64,000 nt of DNA from Olsenella sp. oral taxon 807 (GTDB lineage: Bacteria > Actinomycetota > Coriobacteriia > Coriobacteriales > Atopobiaceae), in NCBI RefSeq assembly GCF_001189515.2, contig NZ_CP012069.2, positions 806,001 through 870,000 of the forward strand. The letters run 5' to 3'. The position numbers and the translations under genes were made by a program. The notes below the pieces were generated by a model, which was not told the origin of the DNA, searched no databases, and saw only the letters and a program-made list of their open reading frames with translations. Every line of letters starts with the position of its first letter. Within the stretch, counting starts at the first letter, position 1. This document shows, piece by piece, positions 25,997-35,451 of this stretch.

Positions 25997-26637
25997 GCCT
26001 ATCGAAGGAGGACCTCGTGAGCGGTCCGACAAAGGATGCGACAAGCACAGCGCACAGGCGTGCCAGCGTCAGCCGCACGACTGGGGAGACTGATGTGACG
26101 GTTACGCTCGACCTCGACGGTCAGGGAGACTGTTCCTTGGCTACGGGGGTCGGCTTCTTCGACCACATGCTGAACGCCCTCGGTCGCCACGCCCTGCTCG
26201 ACCTCACGGTCGAGGCTAGGGGCGATACCTGGGTGGATGACCACCACACGGTCGAGGATGTTGGCATCGTCATGGGGCAGGCCCTGCGTGAGGCCCTAGG
26301 CGACAAGAGGGGTATCAGGCGCTTCTCGGATGCCTGCGTCCCCATGGACGAGGCGCTCGTGCTCGCTGCCATCGATGTCTCGGGCCGAGGTGAGCTCTTC
26401 TGGGACCTGCCCATCAAGGTCCAGAAGGTGGGGAGCTTTGACACCGAGCTTGCCCACGAATTCTTTGTAGGTCTTGCCCGCGACGCTGGCATCACCCTGC
26501 ACGTTCGCAAACTTGCGGGTGAGAATGCCCACCACGTCATCGAGTGTGCGTTCAAGGCGGTAGCCAGGGCCCTGCGCATCGCGGTCGAACCTGACCCGCG
26601 TGTGAGCGGCGTACCCTCGACGAAGGGAAGCCTTTGA
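25993..26637 (+). CDS. hisB: Imidazoleglycerol-phosphate dehydratase
   Basis: 214 aa, a monofunctional IGPD without the phosphatase domain found in enterobacterial HisB. Metal-binding motifs are visible: GFFDHMLNALGRHALLDL, DDHHTVEDVGIVMGQAL, and AGENAHHVIECAFKAVARAL near the C-terminus. The N-terminal ~20 residues are an extension. Overlaps hisC (ATGA) and shares one base with hisH. Confidence 0.96.
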   Translation: MSLSKEDLVSGPTKDATSTAHRRASVSRTTGETDVTVTLDLDGQGDCSLATGVGFFDHMLNALGRHALLDLTVEARGDTWVDDHHTVEDVGIVMGQALREALGDKRGIRRFSDACVPMDEALVLAAIDVSGRGELFWDLPIKVQKVGSFDTELAHEFFVGLARDAGITLHVRKLAGENAHHVIECAFKAVARALRIAVEPDPRVSGVPSTKGSL

Positions 26638-27305
26638 TGCTGTCCAAGGAGATCGTGGTCGTGGACTACCACCGCGGCAACCTGCAGAGCGTAGTGAGGG
26701 GCCTTTCCGCAGTGGGGGGGTTTGCCGTCGCGTCCGACGACCCTAAGAGAATTGCCTCTGCCGCAGGACTCGTTCTTCCAGGCGTCGGCGCCTTCGAGGA
26801 TGCGATGGGCTTTCTGAGGCAGAGCGGTGAGGCGGACGCCATCCTTTCATCCATAGGCGAGGACACGCCGTTTTTAGGTATCTGTCTTGGCCTTCACCTC
26901 CTTTTCGAGCGGAGTACCGAGCGTTCGCGGTCTCTTGGGCGAAGCTCATGGGGTGGCAATTGGGTGCCTGGCCTTGGTGTTCTTGCCGGTTCAGTCACGC
27001 GACTCGACTCGCAGCGCCTCAAGGTGCCCCATGTAGGTTGGAACCAGCTGCATCTTACCAAGCAAGGAGAGCAGTGTCCCCTTCTTGTAGATGTTGCAGA
27101 GGGTACGAATGCCTACTTCACGCACTCATACGCCCTTGCTGACGGTCATGATGGGGACGTCGTCTGTGCGAAGACCCATTATGCGCGCAGCTTTCCTTCA
27201 ACAGTCTGGAGAGACAACGTTTTTGCCGTCCAGTTCCATCCCGAGAAGTCCTCCACCGCAGGTCTGAGGATGCTCTCGAACTTCGTGCGTATCGTGTACG
27301 GATAG
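26637..27305 (+). CDS. hisH: Imidazole glycerol phosphate synthase, glutamine amidotransferase subunit
   Basis: 222 aa class-I amidotransferase. The nucleophile is in FLGICLGLHLLFE, and the His-Glu pair in VFAVQFHPEKSSTAGLRML. HisH supplies ammonia from glutamine to HisF. The ATG at 26637 shares one base with the hisB stop (TGATG). HisA follows after 8 nt, so the order hisB-hisH-hisA-hisF is conserved and tight. Confidence 0.95.
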   Translation: MLSKEIVVVDYHRGNLQSVVRGLSAVGGFAVASDDPKRIASAAGLVLPGVGAFEDAMGFLRQSGEADAILSSIGEDTPFLGICLGLHLLFERSTERSRSLGRSSWGGNWVPGLGVLAGSVTRLDSQRLKVPHVGWNQLHLTKQGEQCPLLVDVAEGTNAYFTHSYALADGHDGDVVCAKTHYARSFPSTVWRDNVFAVQFHPEKSSTAGLRMLSNFVRIVYG

Positions 27306-27313
27306 GAGGGACC

Positions 27314-28105
27314 GTGATCCTGTTTCCCGCCATCGATCTCGTCGCTGGCAAAGTGGTACGCCTCTCGCGCGGTGACCGGTCGAAAATGGACGTCTACGCG
27401 GACGATCCGGTGGCTGTGGCGCGTGACTTCGCAGCACGGGGTGCCCGTTGGATTCATGTGGTGGACCTCTCGGCGACCTTTGGGGAGGGTGAGGAGGCGC
27501 TCTGTGCCAACCACCGTGCCATCGAGGGCATCTGCCGGCTGGAGGGCGTTTCGGTTGATGTCGGCGGCGGCGTACGTAGCATCGAGTCCATAGAGCGTCT
27601 TGTTGAGGTGGGCGTCGGGCGCATCGCCTTGGGGACAGTCCTCGTACGTGATCCCGAGCTGGCGCGTAGGGCTGTTGCACGCTTTGGTGAGCTACTCGTT
27701 GCCGACGTCGCCGCCAGGGACGGTCGGGTGAAGGTCAACGGCTGGCGTGAGGGCGCAGACGTCCTGGCGGAGAGGCTCGTGGAAGATCTTGCCATAATGG
27801 GGTTCAGACATCTGGTCTTTACCGATATCGCTCGTGACGGCATGCAGACGGGTATCGATGCGGATGCCTATGTGCGCATGGCAAGACTGGCCGGCTTTCC
27901 CATCATCGCCTCCGGCGGCATCGCGGGGTTGGAGGACATTCGTACCCTTGCTGAGCTCGGTCCCCGGCTTGTAGAGGGTGCCATCTGCGGCCGTGCCCTC
28001 TTTGAGGGAAACTTCACCCTCGAGGAAGCGCTGGCTGCGGCAGGTGAGGGGTGTGCGAGCGGGCAGAAGAGAGGGCAACGGGAAGGAGAGTCACATGCTG
28101 ACTAA
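27314..28105 (+). CDS. hisA: ProFAR isomerase (phosphoribosylformimino-AICAR-phosphate isomerase)
   Basis: 263 aa (beta/alpha)8 barrel: [20 protein letters not shown], with its conserved catalytic-type aspartate, VDVGGGVRS, and the phosphate loops [12 protein letters not shown] and [11 protein letters not shown]. The C-terminus is ~20 residues longer than usual and very polar. GTG at 27314 lies 3 nt after AGGAGGG. The last 11 nt overlap hisF. Confidence 0.95.
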   Translation: MILFPAIDLVAGKVVRLSRGDRSKMDVYADDPVAVARDFAARGARWIHVVDLSATFGEGEEALCANHRAIEGICRLEGVSVDVGGGVRSIESIERLVEVGVGRIALGTVLVRDPELARRAVARFGELLVADVAARDGRVKVNGWREGADVLAERLVEDLAIMGFRHLVFTDIARDGMQTGIDADAYVRMARLAGFPIIASGGIAGLEDIRTLAELGPRLVEGAICGRALFEGNFTLEEALAAAGEGCASGQKRGQREGESHAD

Positions 28106-28865
28106 GCGAGTCATACCGTGTCTGGACGTACGAGACGGACGTGTCGTCAAGGGCGTGAACTTCGTTGGGCTGCGCGATGCGGGAGATCCCGTGGAGCTTG
28201 CGAGTTCCTATGACCGGGCCGGGGCCGATGAGGTCGTCTTCCTCGATATCACTGCGACCTCTGACGACCGCTCCACGACCGTTGACCTTGCGAGCCGTGC
28301 TGCCAAGGAGCTGCATGTTCCCTATACCGTCGGGGGAGGCTTTCGTGACGTGGACGGCATGACCAAGATGATCTCGGCGGGTGCGGACAAAGTCTCCATC
28401 AACTCCGCCGCAGTCAAGGATCCCACACTCATCTCGGCTGCGGCGTCTGCCTTCGGCAGCCAGGCCGTCATCTGTGCCATAGACGCCCGCCATACGGGAG
28501 GCGCAAGGGACGGCTGGGAGGTCTATGTCGCTGGGGGCCGCAAGGCCACGGGCATCAACGCGGTCGCGTGGGCAGAGGAGGTCGCACGACGCGGTGCCGG
28601 TGAGATTCTGCTCACCAGCATGGATCGCGACGGCACCAAGGACGGCTTCGACCTTGCGCTCACCCGTGCGGTCGCCCGTGCAGTGTCCATCCCCGTCATC
28701 GCCTCGGGCGGCGTGGGGACGCTCGAGCACTTTGCCGAGGGTATCCTCGAGGGCGAGGCAGACGCGGTTCTTGCCGCAAGTGTCTTTCACTTCGGGACCT
28801 TCTCGATCCGCGAGGTGAAGGAGTACATGGCGAGCCAGGGCATTGCCGTGAGGCTGGACTTCTGA
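28095..28865 (+). CDS. hisF: Imidazole glycerol phosphate synthase, cyclase subunit
   Basis: 256 aa (beta/alpha)8 barrel beginning [20 protein letters not shown]. Further motifs: [35 protein letters not shown], the catalytic aspartate in [15 protein letters not shown], and [16 protein letters not shown]. It closes the imidazole ring with ammonia from HisH. The ATG at 28095 has GGAAGGAGAG upstream and lies inside the hisA end (11-nt overlap). Confidence 0.96.
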   Translation: MLTKRVIPCLDVRDGRVVKGVNFVGLRDAGDPVELASSYDRAGADEVVFLDITATSDDRSTTVDLASRAAKELHVPYTVGGGFRDVDGMTKMISAGADKVSINSAAVKDPTLISAAASAFGSQAVICAIDARHTGGARDGWEVYVAGGRKATGINAVAWAEEVARRGAGEILLTSMDRDGTKDGFDLALTRAVARAVSIPVIASGGVGTLEHFAEGILEGEADAVLAASVFHFGTFSIREVKEYMASQGIAVRLDF

Positions 28866-28961
28866 CCCATGGGCCTTGTGCCTGGTTGCCCCGAGGGGTC
28901 GCATAACGCTAGAATCTGTCGGGTACGCAGGGTTGTTCGGTCAGGCAAACCAGGAGGATGC

Positions 28962-29351
28962 ATGGAGCAGGTCGCACTTGGGGAGGTTCGGCTGAGATAT
29001 GATGGGCGGGGTCTCATTCCTGTGATCGTGCAGCAGGTGGGCACGGGCGAGGTCCTGATGGTTGCTTGGGCGAACGAGGAGGCTCTTCGGCTCACCCTCG
29101 CTACGGACACGAGCTGGTTCTGGAGCCGCTCTCGCCACGAGCTCTGGAATAAGGGAGCGACGAGCGGAAACGTGCAGAGTGTCAGGCGTGTGCTCGTGGA
29201 CTGTGACGCGGATACCCTCATCTATGAGGTAGATTCCCCTGGCCCCGCCTGCCACACGGGAAGCCGAAGCTGCTTCTTTCGCGAGCTTGTCGAAACGATG
29301 GCATCAGAAGACGCGCCCGCCTTGTGTGCGGGGCGGGCGAAGGGGGACTAG
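28962..29351 (+). CDS. hisI: Phosphoribosyl-AMP cyclohydrolase
   Basis: 129 aa with family motifs [39 protein letters not shown], and metal/zinc residues in DCDADTL and CHTGSRSCF. It hydrolyses the adenine ring of PR-AMP. Separate from HisE, unlike many Gram-negative fusions. ATG at 28962 is preceded by AGGAGG. hisE begins 1 nt after its stop. Confidence 0.95.
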   Translation: MEQVALGEVRLRYDGRGLIPVIVQQVGTGEVLMVAWANEEALRLTLATDTSWFWSRSRHELWNKGATSGNVQSVRRVLVDCDADTLIYEVDSPGPACHTGSRSCFFRELVETMASEDAPALCAGRAKGD

Positions 29352-29352
29352 G

Positions 29353-29670
29353 ATGGGCGTGCGCACCGCAGACGTGCAGGATGGCGATATGGCAGAGACG
29401 CTCGACTCTCTCGCGACTACCATTCACGGGCGCTGGGAGCATGACCCGGCTCGCTCCTATACCGCCAGGCTCCTCACCGGTGAGGAGGACGAGCTCTTGA
29501 AGAAGCTCGCCGAGGAGGCAAGCGAGGTCATCATGGCCTGCAAGGACGATGATCACGATCACATCCGCTACGAGATGGGTGATCTCATCTACCACCTGCT
29601 CGTCACGGCTGAGCGCTACGAGGTGACGCTCGGCGAGCTCGCAGGCGAGCTCGACGCGAGGATGAGGTAG
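29353..29670 (+). CDS. hisE: Phosphoribosyl-ATP pyrophosphohydrolase
   Basis: 105 aa MazG-like helical enzyme: LTGEEDELLKKLAEEASEVI, ACKDDDHDHIRYEMGDLIYH. It converts PR-ATP to PR-AMP. ATG at 29353 directly follows the hisI stop and has AAGGGGG upstream. This completes all pathway steps except histidinol-phosphate phosphatase, which is not in the window. Confidence 0.94.
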   Translation: MGVRTADVQDGDMAETLDSLATTIHGRWEHDPARSYTARLLTGEEDELLKKLAEEASEVIMACKDDDHDHIRYEMGDLIYHLLVTAERYEVTLGELAGELDARMR

Positions 29671-29674
29671 CGCA

Positions 29675-31486
29675 GTGCCGCAGGGCGATGTGGCTCCAGG
29701 AGAGCCACCGATGACGCGTGGGCCCAAGCACATGGCCTCGCCTGAGGTGACGGCAGCGAGGGCCAAAATGTCTAAGGCCAGTTCGTCCTCGTCCCAGGGG
29801 AGGCCGAGGCACCTCGCGCCCTCTGAGGGGCCCTCGTCCGGACTTGGGGGCGTCGTCGGTTCCGACACGGTTCCGATGGAGGCCGTCCAGGAGGCTGGCC
29901 AAGAGGCTGCGGTTGCCATCGGTCGCAACACCGCCCTCATGAGCGCCTTGGTCATCGTGAGCCGCATCACGGGTTTCTTTCGCACCTGGGGGCAGGCGTA
30001 CGCCCTTGGCGTCACCGTGATGGCGAGCTGCTACTCGGTTGCCAACAACCTTCCCAACCAACTTTACGAGATCGTCGTGGGTGGCATGCTCGTCACGGCC
30101 TTCCTGCCCGTGTACCTCTCTATCAAGAGACGTCTCGGCACAGAGGGGGCGAGTGCCTACACCTCGAACCTCGTCTCTATCGTGCTCCTGCTCATGGGCG
30201 CCGTCGCCGCCCTGGGCTTCGTGTTCGCCGCCCAGGTGGTGTGGACGCAGTCGTTCGGCGCGACGAGTGAGTTCGACTCCGAGCTTGCCGCCTACTTCTT
30301 TCGTTTCTTCGTGATAGAGGTCGTGCTCTACTCGCTATCATCGATTTTCTCGGGCGTTCTTAACGCCGAGAGGGACTATCTCTGGTCGAGCGCGGCGCCC
30401 ATCATCAACAACTTCGTGACGACCGCCTCGTTTCTCGCGTACGCCTGGCTCGTAGACTCAGATCCCTCGCTCGCCCTCATCGTCCTCGCCCTTGGCAACC
30501 CGCTTGGCGTCGCCGTGCAGGTGCTCGTCCAGCTGCCCGCGCTGAAACGACATGGCATTCGCCTCAGGTGGCGTATCGACCTGCGTGACCCGGCCATCAA
30601 AGAGACCCTCACCATTGGTGTTCCCACCATCGTTGTCATGCTCTGCTCCTTTGAGACCACCTCTGTAATGAACAGCTCGGCACTCTCGGTGACGGGGGCG
30701 GGCGCCTCGATCTCCTACTACGCACGCCTGTGGTTCACGCTTCCCTACGCCATCCTCGCCGTGCCCATAACCACTGCCATGTTCACCGAACTGTCGGTCT
30801 ATGTCGCGGAGAGCGACCTTGACTCGTACAAGAGGGGCGTGGCCGACGGCACGAGCCAGATTCTCTTCCACATGATTCCGTTCATGCTCTACCTGATCGT
30901 CTTCGCGCGGCCTCTCGTCGGGTTCATATCAGCAGGCAGGTTCAGCCCGGATGAGATCGGGACCACGACGCAGTACCTTCAGGCGCTCTCGGTGTCGCTG
31001 CCGCTCTATGGGGTGAACACCTACCTGCAGAAGGTGTGCTCGTCCATGCGACGCATGAGCCTCTACGCGCGTGCCCACGTGATTGCCGCCCTTATCCAAA
31101 CGGCACTCTGCCTACTGCTCACTCCTATCCTCGGGCTCAACTTCGTGGCGCTCAGCTCAGCCGCGTACATGCTGTTGGTCGATATGGTCTCGTTTGTGGG
31201 CCTCCGGCGGCAGCTGGGGCCGATGGGCCTTTGGAACGTGGTAGGCTGTGCCGTGAGGGCATCGGTGTTTGGTGTGACCGGCGCGGCGGTCGGCTTCGCT
31301 ACCCTTTCCCTCTTGGCGCGCACCGCCCTGGTGGCGGCAGGAACGTTCGGTTCCATCGCGTGCCTTATGCTTGCGGGCATTCCGGCGCTTGTGGTGACCT
31401 ATGGCATTGCCTTGGCGACCAAGGCCCCCGAGGCCGGCATGGTGTCCCGTCTCTTGGGTAGGGTCCTGCGCAGGGGTGTGCGGTGA
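29675..31486 (+). CDS. MurJ/MviN-like lipid II flippase family protein
   Basis: 603 aa. A polar N-terminus of ~80 residues precedes about 14 hydrophobic segments. The first helices (ALMSALVIVSRITGFFRTWG and NNLPNQLYEIVVGGMLVTAF) are the MurJ signature. MurJ moves lipid II across the membrane for wall synthesis. The start is uncertain: GTG at 29675 is 2 nt after hisE, with ATGs at 29711 and 29732. It is probably read through from the his operon but has no functional link to it. Confidence 0.88.
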   Translation: MPQGDVAPGEPPMTRGPKHMASPEVTAARAKMSKASSSSSQGRPRHLAPSEGPSSGLGGVVGSDTVPMEAVQEAGQEAAVAIGRNTALMSALVIVSRITGFFRTWGQAYALGVTVMASCYSVANNLPNQLYEIVVGGMLVTAFLPVYLSIKRRLGTEGASAYTSNLVSIVLLLMGAVAALGFVFAAQVVWTQSFGATSEFDSELAAYFFRFFVIEVVLYSLSSIFSGVLNAERDYLWSSAAPIINNFVTTASFLAYAWLVDSDPSLALIVLALGNPLGVAVQVLVQLPALKRHGIRLRWRIDLRDPAIKETLTIGVPTIVVMLCSFETTSVMNSSALSVTGAGASISYYARLWFTLPYAILAVPITTAMFTELSVYVAESDLDSYKRGVADGTSQILFHMIPFMLYLIVFARPLVGFISAGRFSPDEIGTTTQYLQALSVSLPLYGVNTYLQKVCSSMRRMSLYARAHVIAALIQTALCLLLTPILGLNFVALSSAAYMLLVDMVSFVGLRRQLGPMGLWNVVGCAVRASVFGVTGAAVGFATLSLLARTALVAAGTFGSIACLMLAGIPALVVTYGIALATKAPEAGMVSRLLGRVLRRGVR

Positions 31487-31621
31487 GGTCGTGTGTCAAG
31501 GCATATGTTGATTCTCTTTCTCGTGCGGCAGCGTGTGTTCCAAGAGTAAAGTAACAAAGGATTATGCGGGCAAGAGTGGAAACTGTGACAGTGCAGATGA
31601 CTTTTGCGAGGTAGGGAGCTT

Positions 31622-33058
31622 ATGACAGATAAGATACGGGCTGTGGTGAGGGCAGGGGCCGCAATGGGTCTCTCTCTCACGCTTGCGTTCTCGACTGTTC
31701 CGACCTATGCCTTTGGTGCGACGAGTTCTGCTGAGATGCAAAGTGAGCTTGATCAAGCGCGAGCAAAGCTCCAAGAGTACTCACAGCAGGCGAGCGAGAG
31801 ATTCTCTGAGCTCGAGCAGGCTCAGGCGAACTTGGAGGATACGCGTGCCCAGATAAGCGACACACAGTCGCAGATCGAGACAAAACAATCTGAGCTTACG
31901 GATGCGCAGACAGAGCTTTCGGGCATCATGTCCGATAACTACAAGGATGACACCAACTTCGTTGGGTATGTCTTGAGATCTACCTCCTTCGATGACCTTG
32001 CCTCACGCGTATACTACGCGAACAAGGTCTCCGAGAAGGAGACCAACGCCATCGCTGAGGTAGTGAAGATTCAGTCCGAGCTGCAAGAGCAGAAGTCCAA
32101 GCTTGAGCAGGAGGAGAAGGAGGAGGAGAACCTCCTAGAGCAGAGTAAGGCGAGCTACGAGCAGATCCAGTCGGTCATCTCCAATCAGCGCAGCTACGTC
32201 AACAATCTCTCCGAGGAGGTTCGCAAGCAGATAGAGGCCGAGGAGGCAGCGCGCAAGCAGGCTGAGGAGGAAGCTAAACGCCAGGCCGAGGCTGAGGCAG
32301 CGGAGGCGGCGCGCAAGCAGGCCGAGGCTGAGGCTGCAGCTGCGGCGTCTCACGACAACACAGGTGATGAGTCGAACTCGGATGCGGCCGCTGACAACGG
32401 TAGTTCCCAGAGAGATGATGACTCAAGTTCGAATGAGCGCTCGAATTCTAACTCGGGCGGTAATTCGGACGAAAGGCAGGACTCTGGGTCGAAGAGGGAC
32501 TCTGGGTCGAACAGGAACACCGGTTCCAACAGCAACTCTAACTCGGACGGTGGCTCTAGCTCGAACAAGCGCTCAGAGTCTAAGCGTAGCTCTAACTCAG
32601 GTAAGTCGAAGTCAAACAGCAGCTCCGGTTCCTCTGGTTCTAGCTCGAGAAAAAGCTATGGCTCAGGTATTTCGGCGGTTATAGCCGCAGCGAAGTCCCA
32701 GCTGGGCGTCTCCTACTCCTATGCGGGCAACGCGATCGCCGGGCAGGAGTTTGACTGCTCCGGACTAGTCTGGTGGGCGTTCCGACAGGCGGGGTACTCG
32801 ATCCCTCGTGGCCAGCGTATGGCCAATGGCTACAACAACTCCATGATCGGATGGGTCATGCAGCACGGCTTGAAGACGAGTATTTCTCAGCTTGAGCCAG
32901 GCGATCTCATGTTCTGGGGTTCGGGAACCGGATCGACTACCCATGTCGCCCTCTATATTGGTAACGGTCAGATGATCCACTCTAACTACGGTGGTGTCGA
33001 GATCAGGAGCGCAAGTTACTCCTCCGGTCACTTCGTGGGCGGCGGTTCGGTCATCTAG
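31622..33058 (+). CDS. Secreted coiled-coil NlpC/P60 hydrolase with Ser/Asn-rich linker
   Basis: 478 aa. Signal peptide ending near PTYAFGA; coiled coil about 35-225 (for example AEMQSELDQARAKLQEYSQQ); Ala/Glu/Lys segment 210-250; a ~110-residue linker of Ser, Asn, Asp, Gly and Lys (SGSKRDSGSNRNTGSNSNSN); then an NlpC/P60 domain with catalytic Cys in GQEFDCSGLVWWAF and His in STTHVALYIGNG. Same architecture as the protein at 20322 apart from the linker, which probably spans the wall. ATG at 31622 follows GAGGTAGGGAGCTT. Ends in a clear terminator. Confidence 0.92.
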   Translation: MTDKIRAVVRAGAAMGLSLTLAFSTVPTYAFGATSSAEMQSELDQARAKLQEYSQQASERFSELEQAQANLEDTRAQISDTQSQIETKQSELTDAQTELSGIMSDNYKDDTNFVGYVLRSTSFDDLASRVYYANKVSEKETNAIAEVVKIQSELQEQKSKLEQEEKEEENLLEQSKASYEQIQSVISNQRSYVNNLSEEVRKQIEAEEAARKQAEEEAKRQAEAEAAEAARKQAEAEAAAAASHDNTGDESNSDAAADNGSSQRDDDSSSNERSNSNSGGNSDERQDSGSKRDSGSNRNTGSNSNSNSDGGSSSNKRSESKRSSNSGKSKSNSSSGSSGSSSRKSYGSGISAVIAAAKSQLGVSYSYAGNAIAGQEFDCSGLVWWAFRQAGYSIPRGQRMANGYNNSMIGWVMQHGLKTSISQLEPGDLMFWGSGTGSTTHVALYIGNGQMIHSNYGGVEIRSASYSSGHFVGGGSVI

Positions 33059-33084
33059 GCACTACAGGACAAGGCATTCAAGAC

Positions 33085-33112
33085 GGGGTCGGGTAAATCC
33101 GACCCCTTTTTT
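33085..33112 (+). terminator. Rho-independent terminator of the NlpC/P60 gene
   Basis: Perfect 8-bp stem GGGGTCGG / CCGACCCC with a 6-nt loop and six T residues. The last eight bases (CCTTTTTT) are also the left target-site duplication of MITE copy A, which is inserted exactly at the end of the T-tract. Confidence 0.93.
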
Positions 33113-33740
33113 GAGGCTTCGTGAGCTCGTGTGGGTGGATGGTTGCGTCACCGCCCCGGTGGCATGGGCCTCAGGCCCGGGCACCTGAGCATCACGGGGG
33201 CCATGGGGCCGTCGACGTCGTGGGACCCGTGGCCCCGTCCGGTCGCGCGGGCGGGCAGACGTGGGTATGCAGGGGTGTACGCAGATCGGCGAAAACGGCC
33301 TCTCGACGCAACCACCGCTCGCATGCAGAACGCGCCCTTTGGTCGGCTCACACGCAAAGTGCGCCTTTCCGTGAGGTGGCGGGTGCAGACTGCGCTTTTA
33401 CGTGAGACCGTCTGCGCAGAATGCGCCTTTGCGTGAGGTGGCTCCACGTTTGCGCAGGTGAGGAAAAGCGCACTCTACGGAAAAGCGCATTTTGGACGGG
33501 CGACGTCACGGAAAGGCGCACTCTGCGATCGAACCCTCACGGAAAGGCGCACTCTGCGCGACCGCCCGCATGCAGAGTGCGCCCTTTGGTGAGGCCCACA
33601 CGCAAAGTGCGCTTTTCCGTGAGAGTGACACCTCCAGAGTGCGTCTTTCCGTGAGTCGCCGGTTGCAGAGTGGGGCACTTGTGCACGTTGTTGCGACGCG
33701 ATTCGCCGAGGCGTCAACCCACACTAACCCCCGAAGAGCC
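33113..33740 (+). mobile_element. MITE-like element, copy A (628 bp)
   Basis: Left end GAGGCTTCGTGAGCTCGTGT, right end TAACCCCCGAAGAGCC; the ends are imperfect inverted repeats sharing GGCT...GTGTGGGT. Flanked by a perfect 8-bp duplication CCTTTTTT (33105-33112 and 33741-33748). The interior holds half-sites of the TGTACAC palindrome at 33276 and 33677, with array 3 of the 20-nt repeat between them. No coding gene. About 90% similar by eye to copy D over the first 200 bp and the last 150 bp. Confidence 0.88.
33325..33680. repeat. Array 3 of the CAGARTGCGCYTTTCCGTGA repeat (about 12 copies)
   Basis: Four plus-form copies, the core CGTTTGCGCAGGTGAGGAAA near 33448, four minus-form copies, then four more plus-form copies, the last truncated. 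It lies wholly inside MITE copy A, between the two arms of the TGTACAC palindrome. Same order as array 4 in copy D. Confidence 0.9.
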
Positions 33741-33870
33741 CCTTTTTTGGTTCGCTTGTTACATGAGCAGGATTCGTCTCCTGGCGTAACGTACGTCTTC
33801 CCGTTGGCCGAGCGCCTGTTGGTCTCGTGTCATGTTGATACGCGCAAGAGCGCTCAGTTCACCACAGGCG

Positions 33871-34650
33871 TTACGAAGAGGCGGAGTCCGGCCCTTGCGG
33901 CCGGGCAGGCATCGCCTTTGTCTGCACCCATACGCTCCCCTTATCCTTGCGTTCCGACTCGTAGGTCTCTACGCAGCGCTCGGCGAGGATGTCAAGGGAG
34001 TCGAATAGAAACGGTGGCCTTTGGGTGAGGTCTTGGTAGATGACCGAGAGCTCCGTACATCCTACCACCACGGCATCGCCGCCCCGCTCATGGAGGCGCT
34101 CGGCGAGCCGGACGAGATCCCTGGGATCGTAGGTCCCGTTTGCTTTGATCCCCTGGTAGATGAGGGACATGACGCGCCTCTGGTCGGCGTCGTCGGGCTC
34201 TATTGTCCTCAGCCCCTCGGTCTCGAAGTAGCCCTGGAAGACGCCCGACTCTATGGTGCCGTCCGTGGCGAGAAGCCCCACTGCGCCCGTGGCGCCAATC
34301 TCGTGGGCTATCCTTCGCGCCGTCTCCTTCATGATGTTGAGCACGGGGATGCTCACGGCCTTACAGATGGCGTCATAGAAGTAGTGCGCGGTGTTGCAGG
34401 CGATGGCAATGTAGTCGGCACCGGCCTCCTCGAGCCATTGGGCAACCTTGACCATCTCGGGCTGTGGGTCGGGTTTTGTGTGGTCGAGGATGTAGGCGGT
34501 GCGATCAGGGATCTGTGGGTCGTTGAACACGATCATCGGGATGTGGTCTTGATCGGTGGTTGCGGGGGTCTTCTTGATGATCGCTTCCATGAAGTATGCG
34601 GTCGCCAGTGGCCCCACCCCACCGATGATGCCGAGGATTGGTCTGTTCAT
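33871..34650 (-). CDS. Aspartate/glutamate racemase family protein
   Basis: 259 aa. It opens MNRPILGIIGGVGPLATAYF; the two catalytic cysteines are in IACNTAHYF and VVGCTELSVI, so both acid-base thiols of a cofactor-independent racemase are present. The family interconverts L- and D-aspartate (sometimes glutamate). The C-terminal ~15 residues form a polar tail. It is a single gene, 2 kb from a plus-strand ATP-grasp/FemAB trio. D-aspartate supply for a wall cross-bridge is possible (inference). Confidence 0.88.
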   Translation of the reverse strand: MNRPILGIIGGVGPLATAYFMEAIIKKTPATTDQDHIPMIVFNDPQIPDRTAYILDHTKPDPQPEMVKVAQWLEEAGADYIAIACNTAHYFYDAICKAVSIPVLNIMKETARRIAHEIGATGAVGLLATDGTIESGVFQGYFETEGLRTIEPDDADQRRVMSLIYQGIKANGTYDPRDLVRLAERLHERGGDAVVVGCTELSVIYQDLTQRPPFLFDSLDILAERCVETYESERKDKGSVWVQTKAMPARPQGPDSASS

Positions 34651-34865
34651 GTGCTTGCCCCCTCGATGCTCGTCATGCGCGCTGTGCGTACGAAGAGCAT
34701 TCTAGACGATATGCGGAAGGACATACTGAGACCTCTCCTCGTAAGCTAAGCGGCGAGAAATCCGCAAACGACGAGTCGTGGTCAAGGTCGCGATTTTGTT
34801 TTGGGAAGGTTGGACGGCGAAAACGAGACGACTTTAGGCAAAACCGAAGCCGAACCGCTAGAATA

Positions 34866-35412
34866 GCGGCTTCGTGAGCTCGTGTGGGTAGGTGGTTGCG
34901 TCACCACCCCGGCGATGTGAGCCTCACCGCCAGGGCGACGACGCAGGAGTGTACACAAATCGGTGGAAATGGCCTCTCAGCGCCGTTTCGGGGCATTTGT
35001 GTACACAGTTGGGCCGTGGGCTTGGGTTGTGGGTGGCCTTGGGATCGCAATAGTGTACACAAATGGGAGGATCGGGCCTCTCCGCGCCGGATTGGGGCGT
35101 TTGTGTACACTGTTGGGCTGTTGCGCTGTTGCGAGCAGCCGTGGGGACGCAGGAGTGTACACAAATCGGTGGAAATGGCCCCTCGGGGCCGTTTTGGGGC
35201 ATTTGTGTACACTGTTGCGACGCGAGTCGCGATACGAATTGCGACGCGAGCTGCGCCAGGTGGCACGAGCGCCTCAACCGCCACGGCGTGTCGGCGCCTC
35301 CCCCTCGCTGGCCTCCCTCGCTTGGTCGGGAAGACAGACTCTGAGCGAGTGGCGCCGCTGCCAGGTTGGCATCTTCGCCGAGGCGTCATCCCACACGAAC
35401 CCCCGAAGAGCC
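34866..35412 (+). mobile_element. MITE-like element, copy B (547 bp)
   Basis: Left end GCGGCTTCGTGAGCTCGTGT and right end GAACCCCCGAAGAGCC. Flanked by CTAGAATA (34858-34865) and CTAAAATA (35413-35420), a 7/8-match target duplication. It carries three full copies of the 56-nt TGTACAC palindrome instead of a 20-nt repeat array. Its right end is 39 bp before the Phd antitoxin start, so it may influence that promoter. The 215 bp between the racemase start and the element hold no gene I can support. Confidence 0.85.
34950..35211. repeat. Three tandem 56-nt palindromes (TGTACACAAAT...ATTTGTGTACA)
   Basis: Units at 34950-35005, 35054-35109 and 35156-35211. Each has 11-bp outer arms TGTACACAAAT / ATTTGTGTACA (one base varies in unit 2) around a 34-nt centre with GGCC-TCTC and TTTCGGGG-like sequence. 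The period is 102-104 nt; the two spacers (48 and 46 nt) are related to each other, which argues against a CRISPR array. A fourth full unit is in copy C (44592-44647). Confidence 0.9.
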
Positions 35413-35451
35413 CTAAAATAGAAGGGATTTCTTCTATCGCAAGGAGGAGCC

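Noticed and set aside
34950-35211. CRISPR array
   Set aside because: Repeats are 56-nt palindromes, the two spacers resemble each other, there are only three units, and no cas gene is present.
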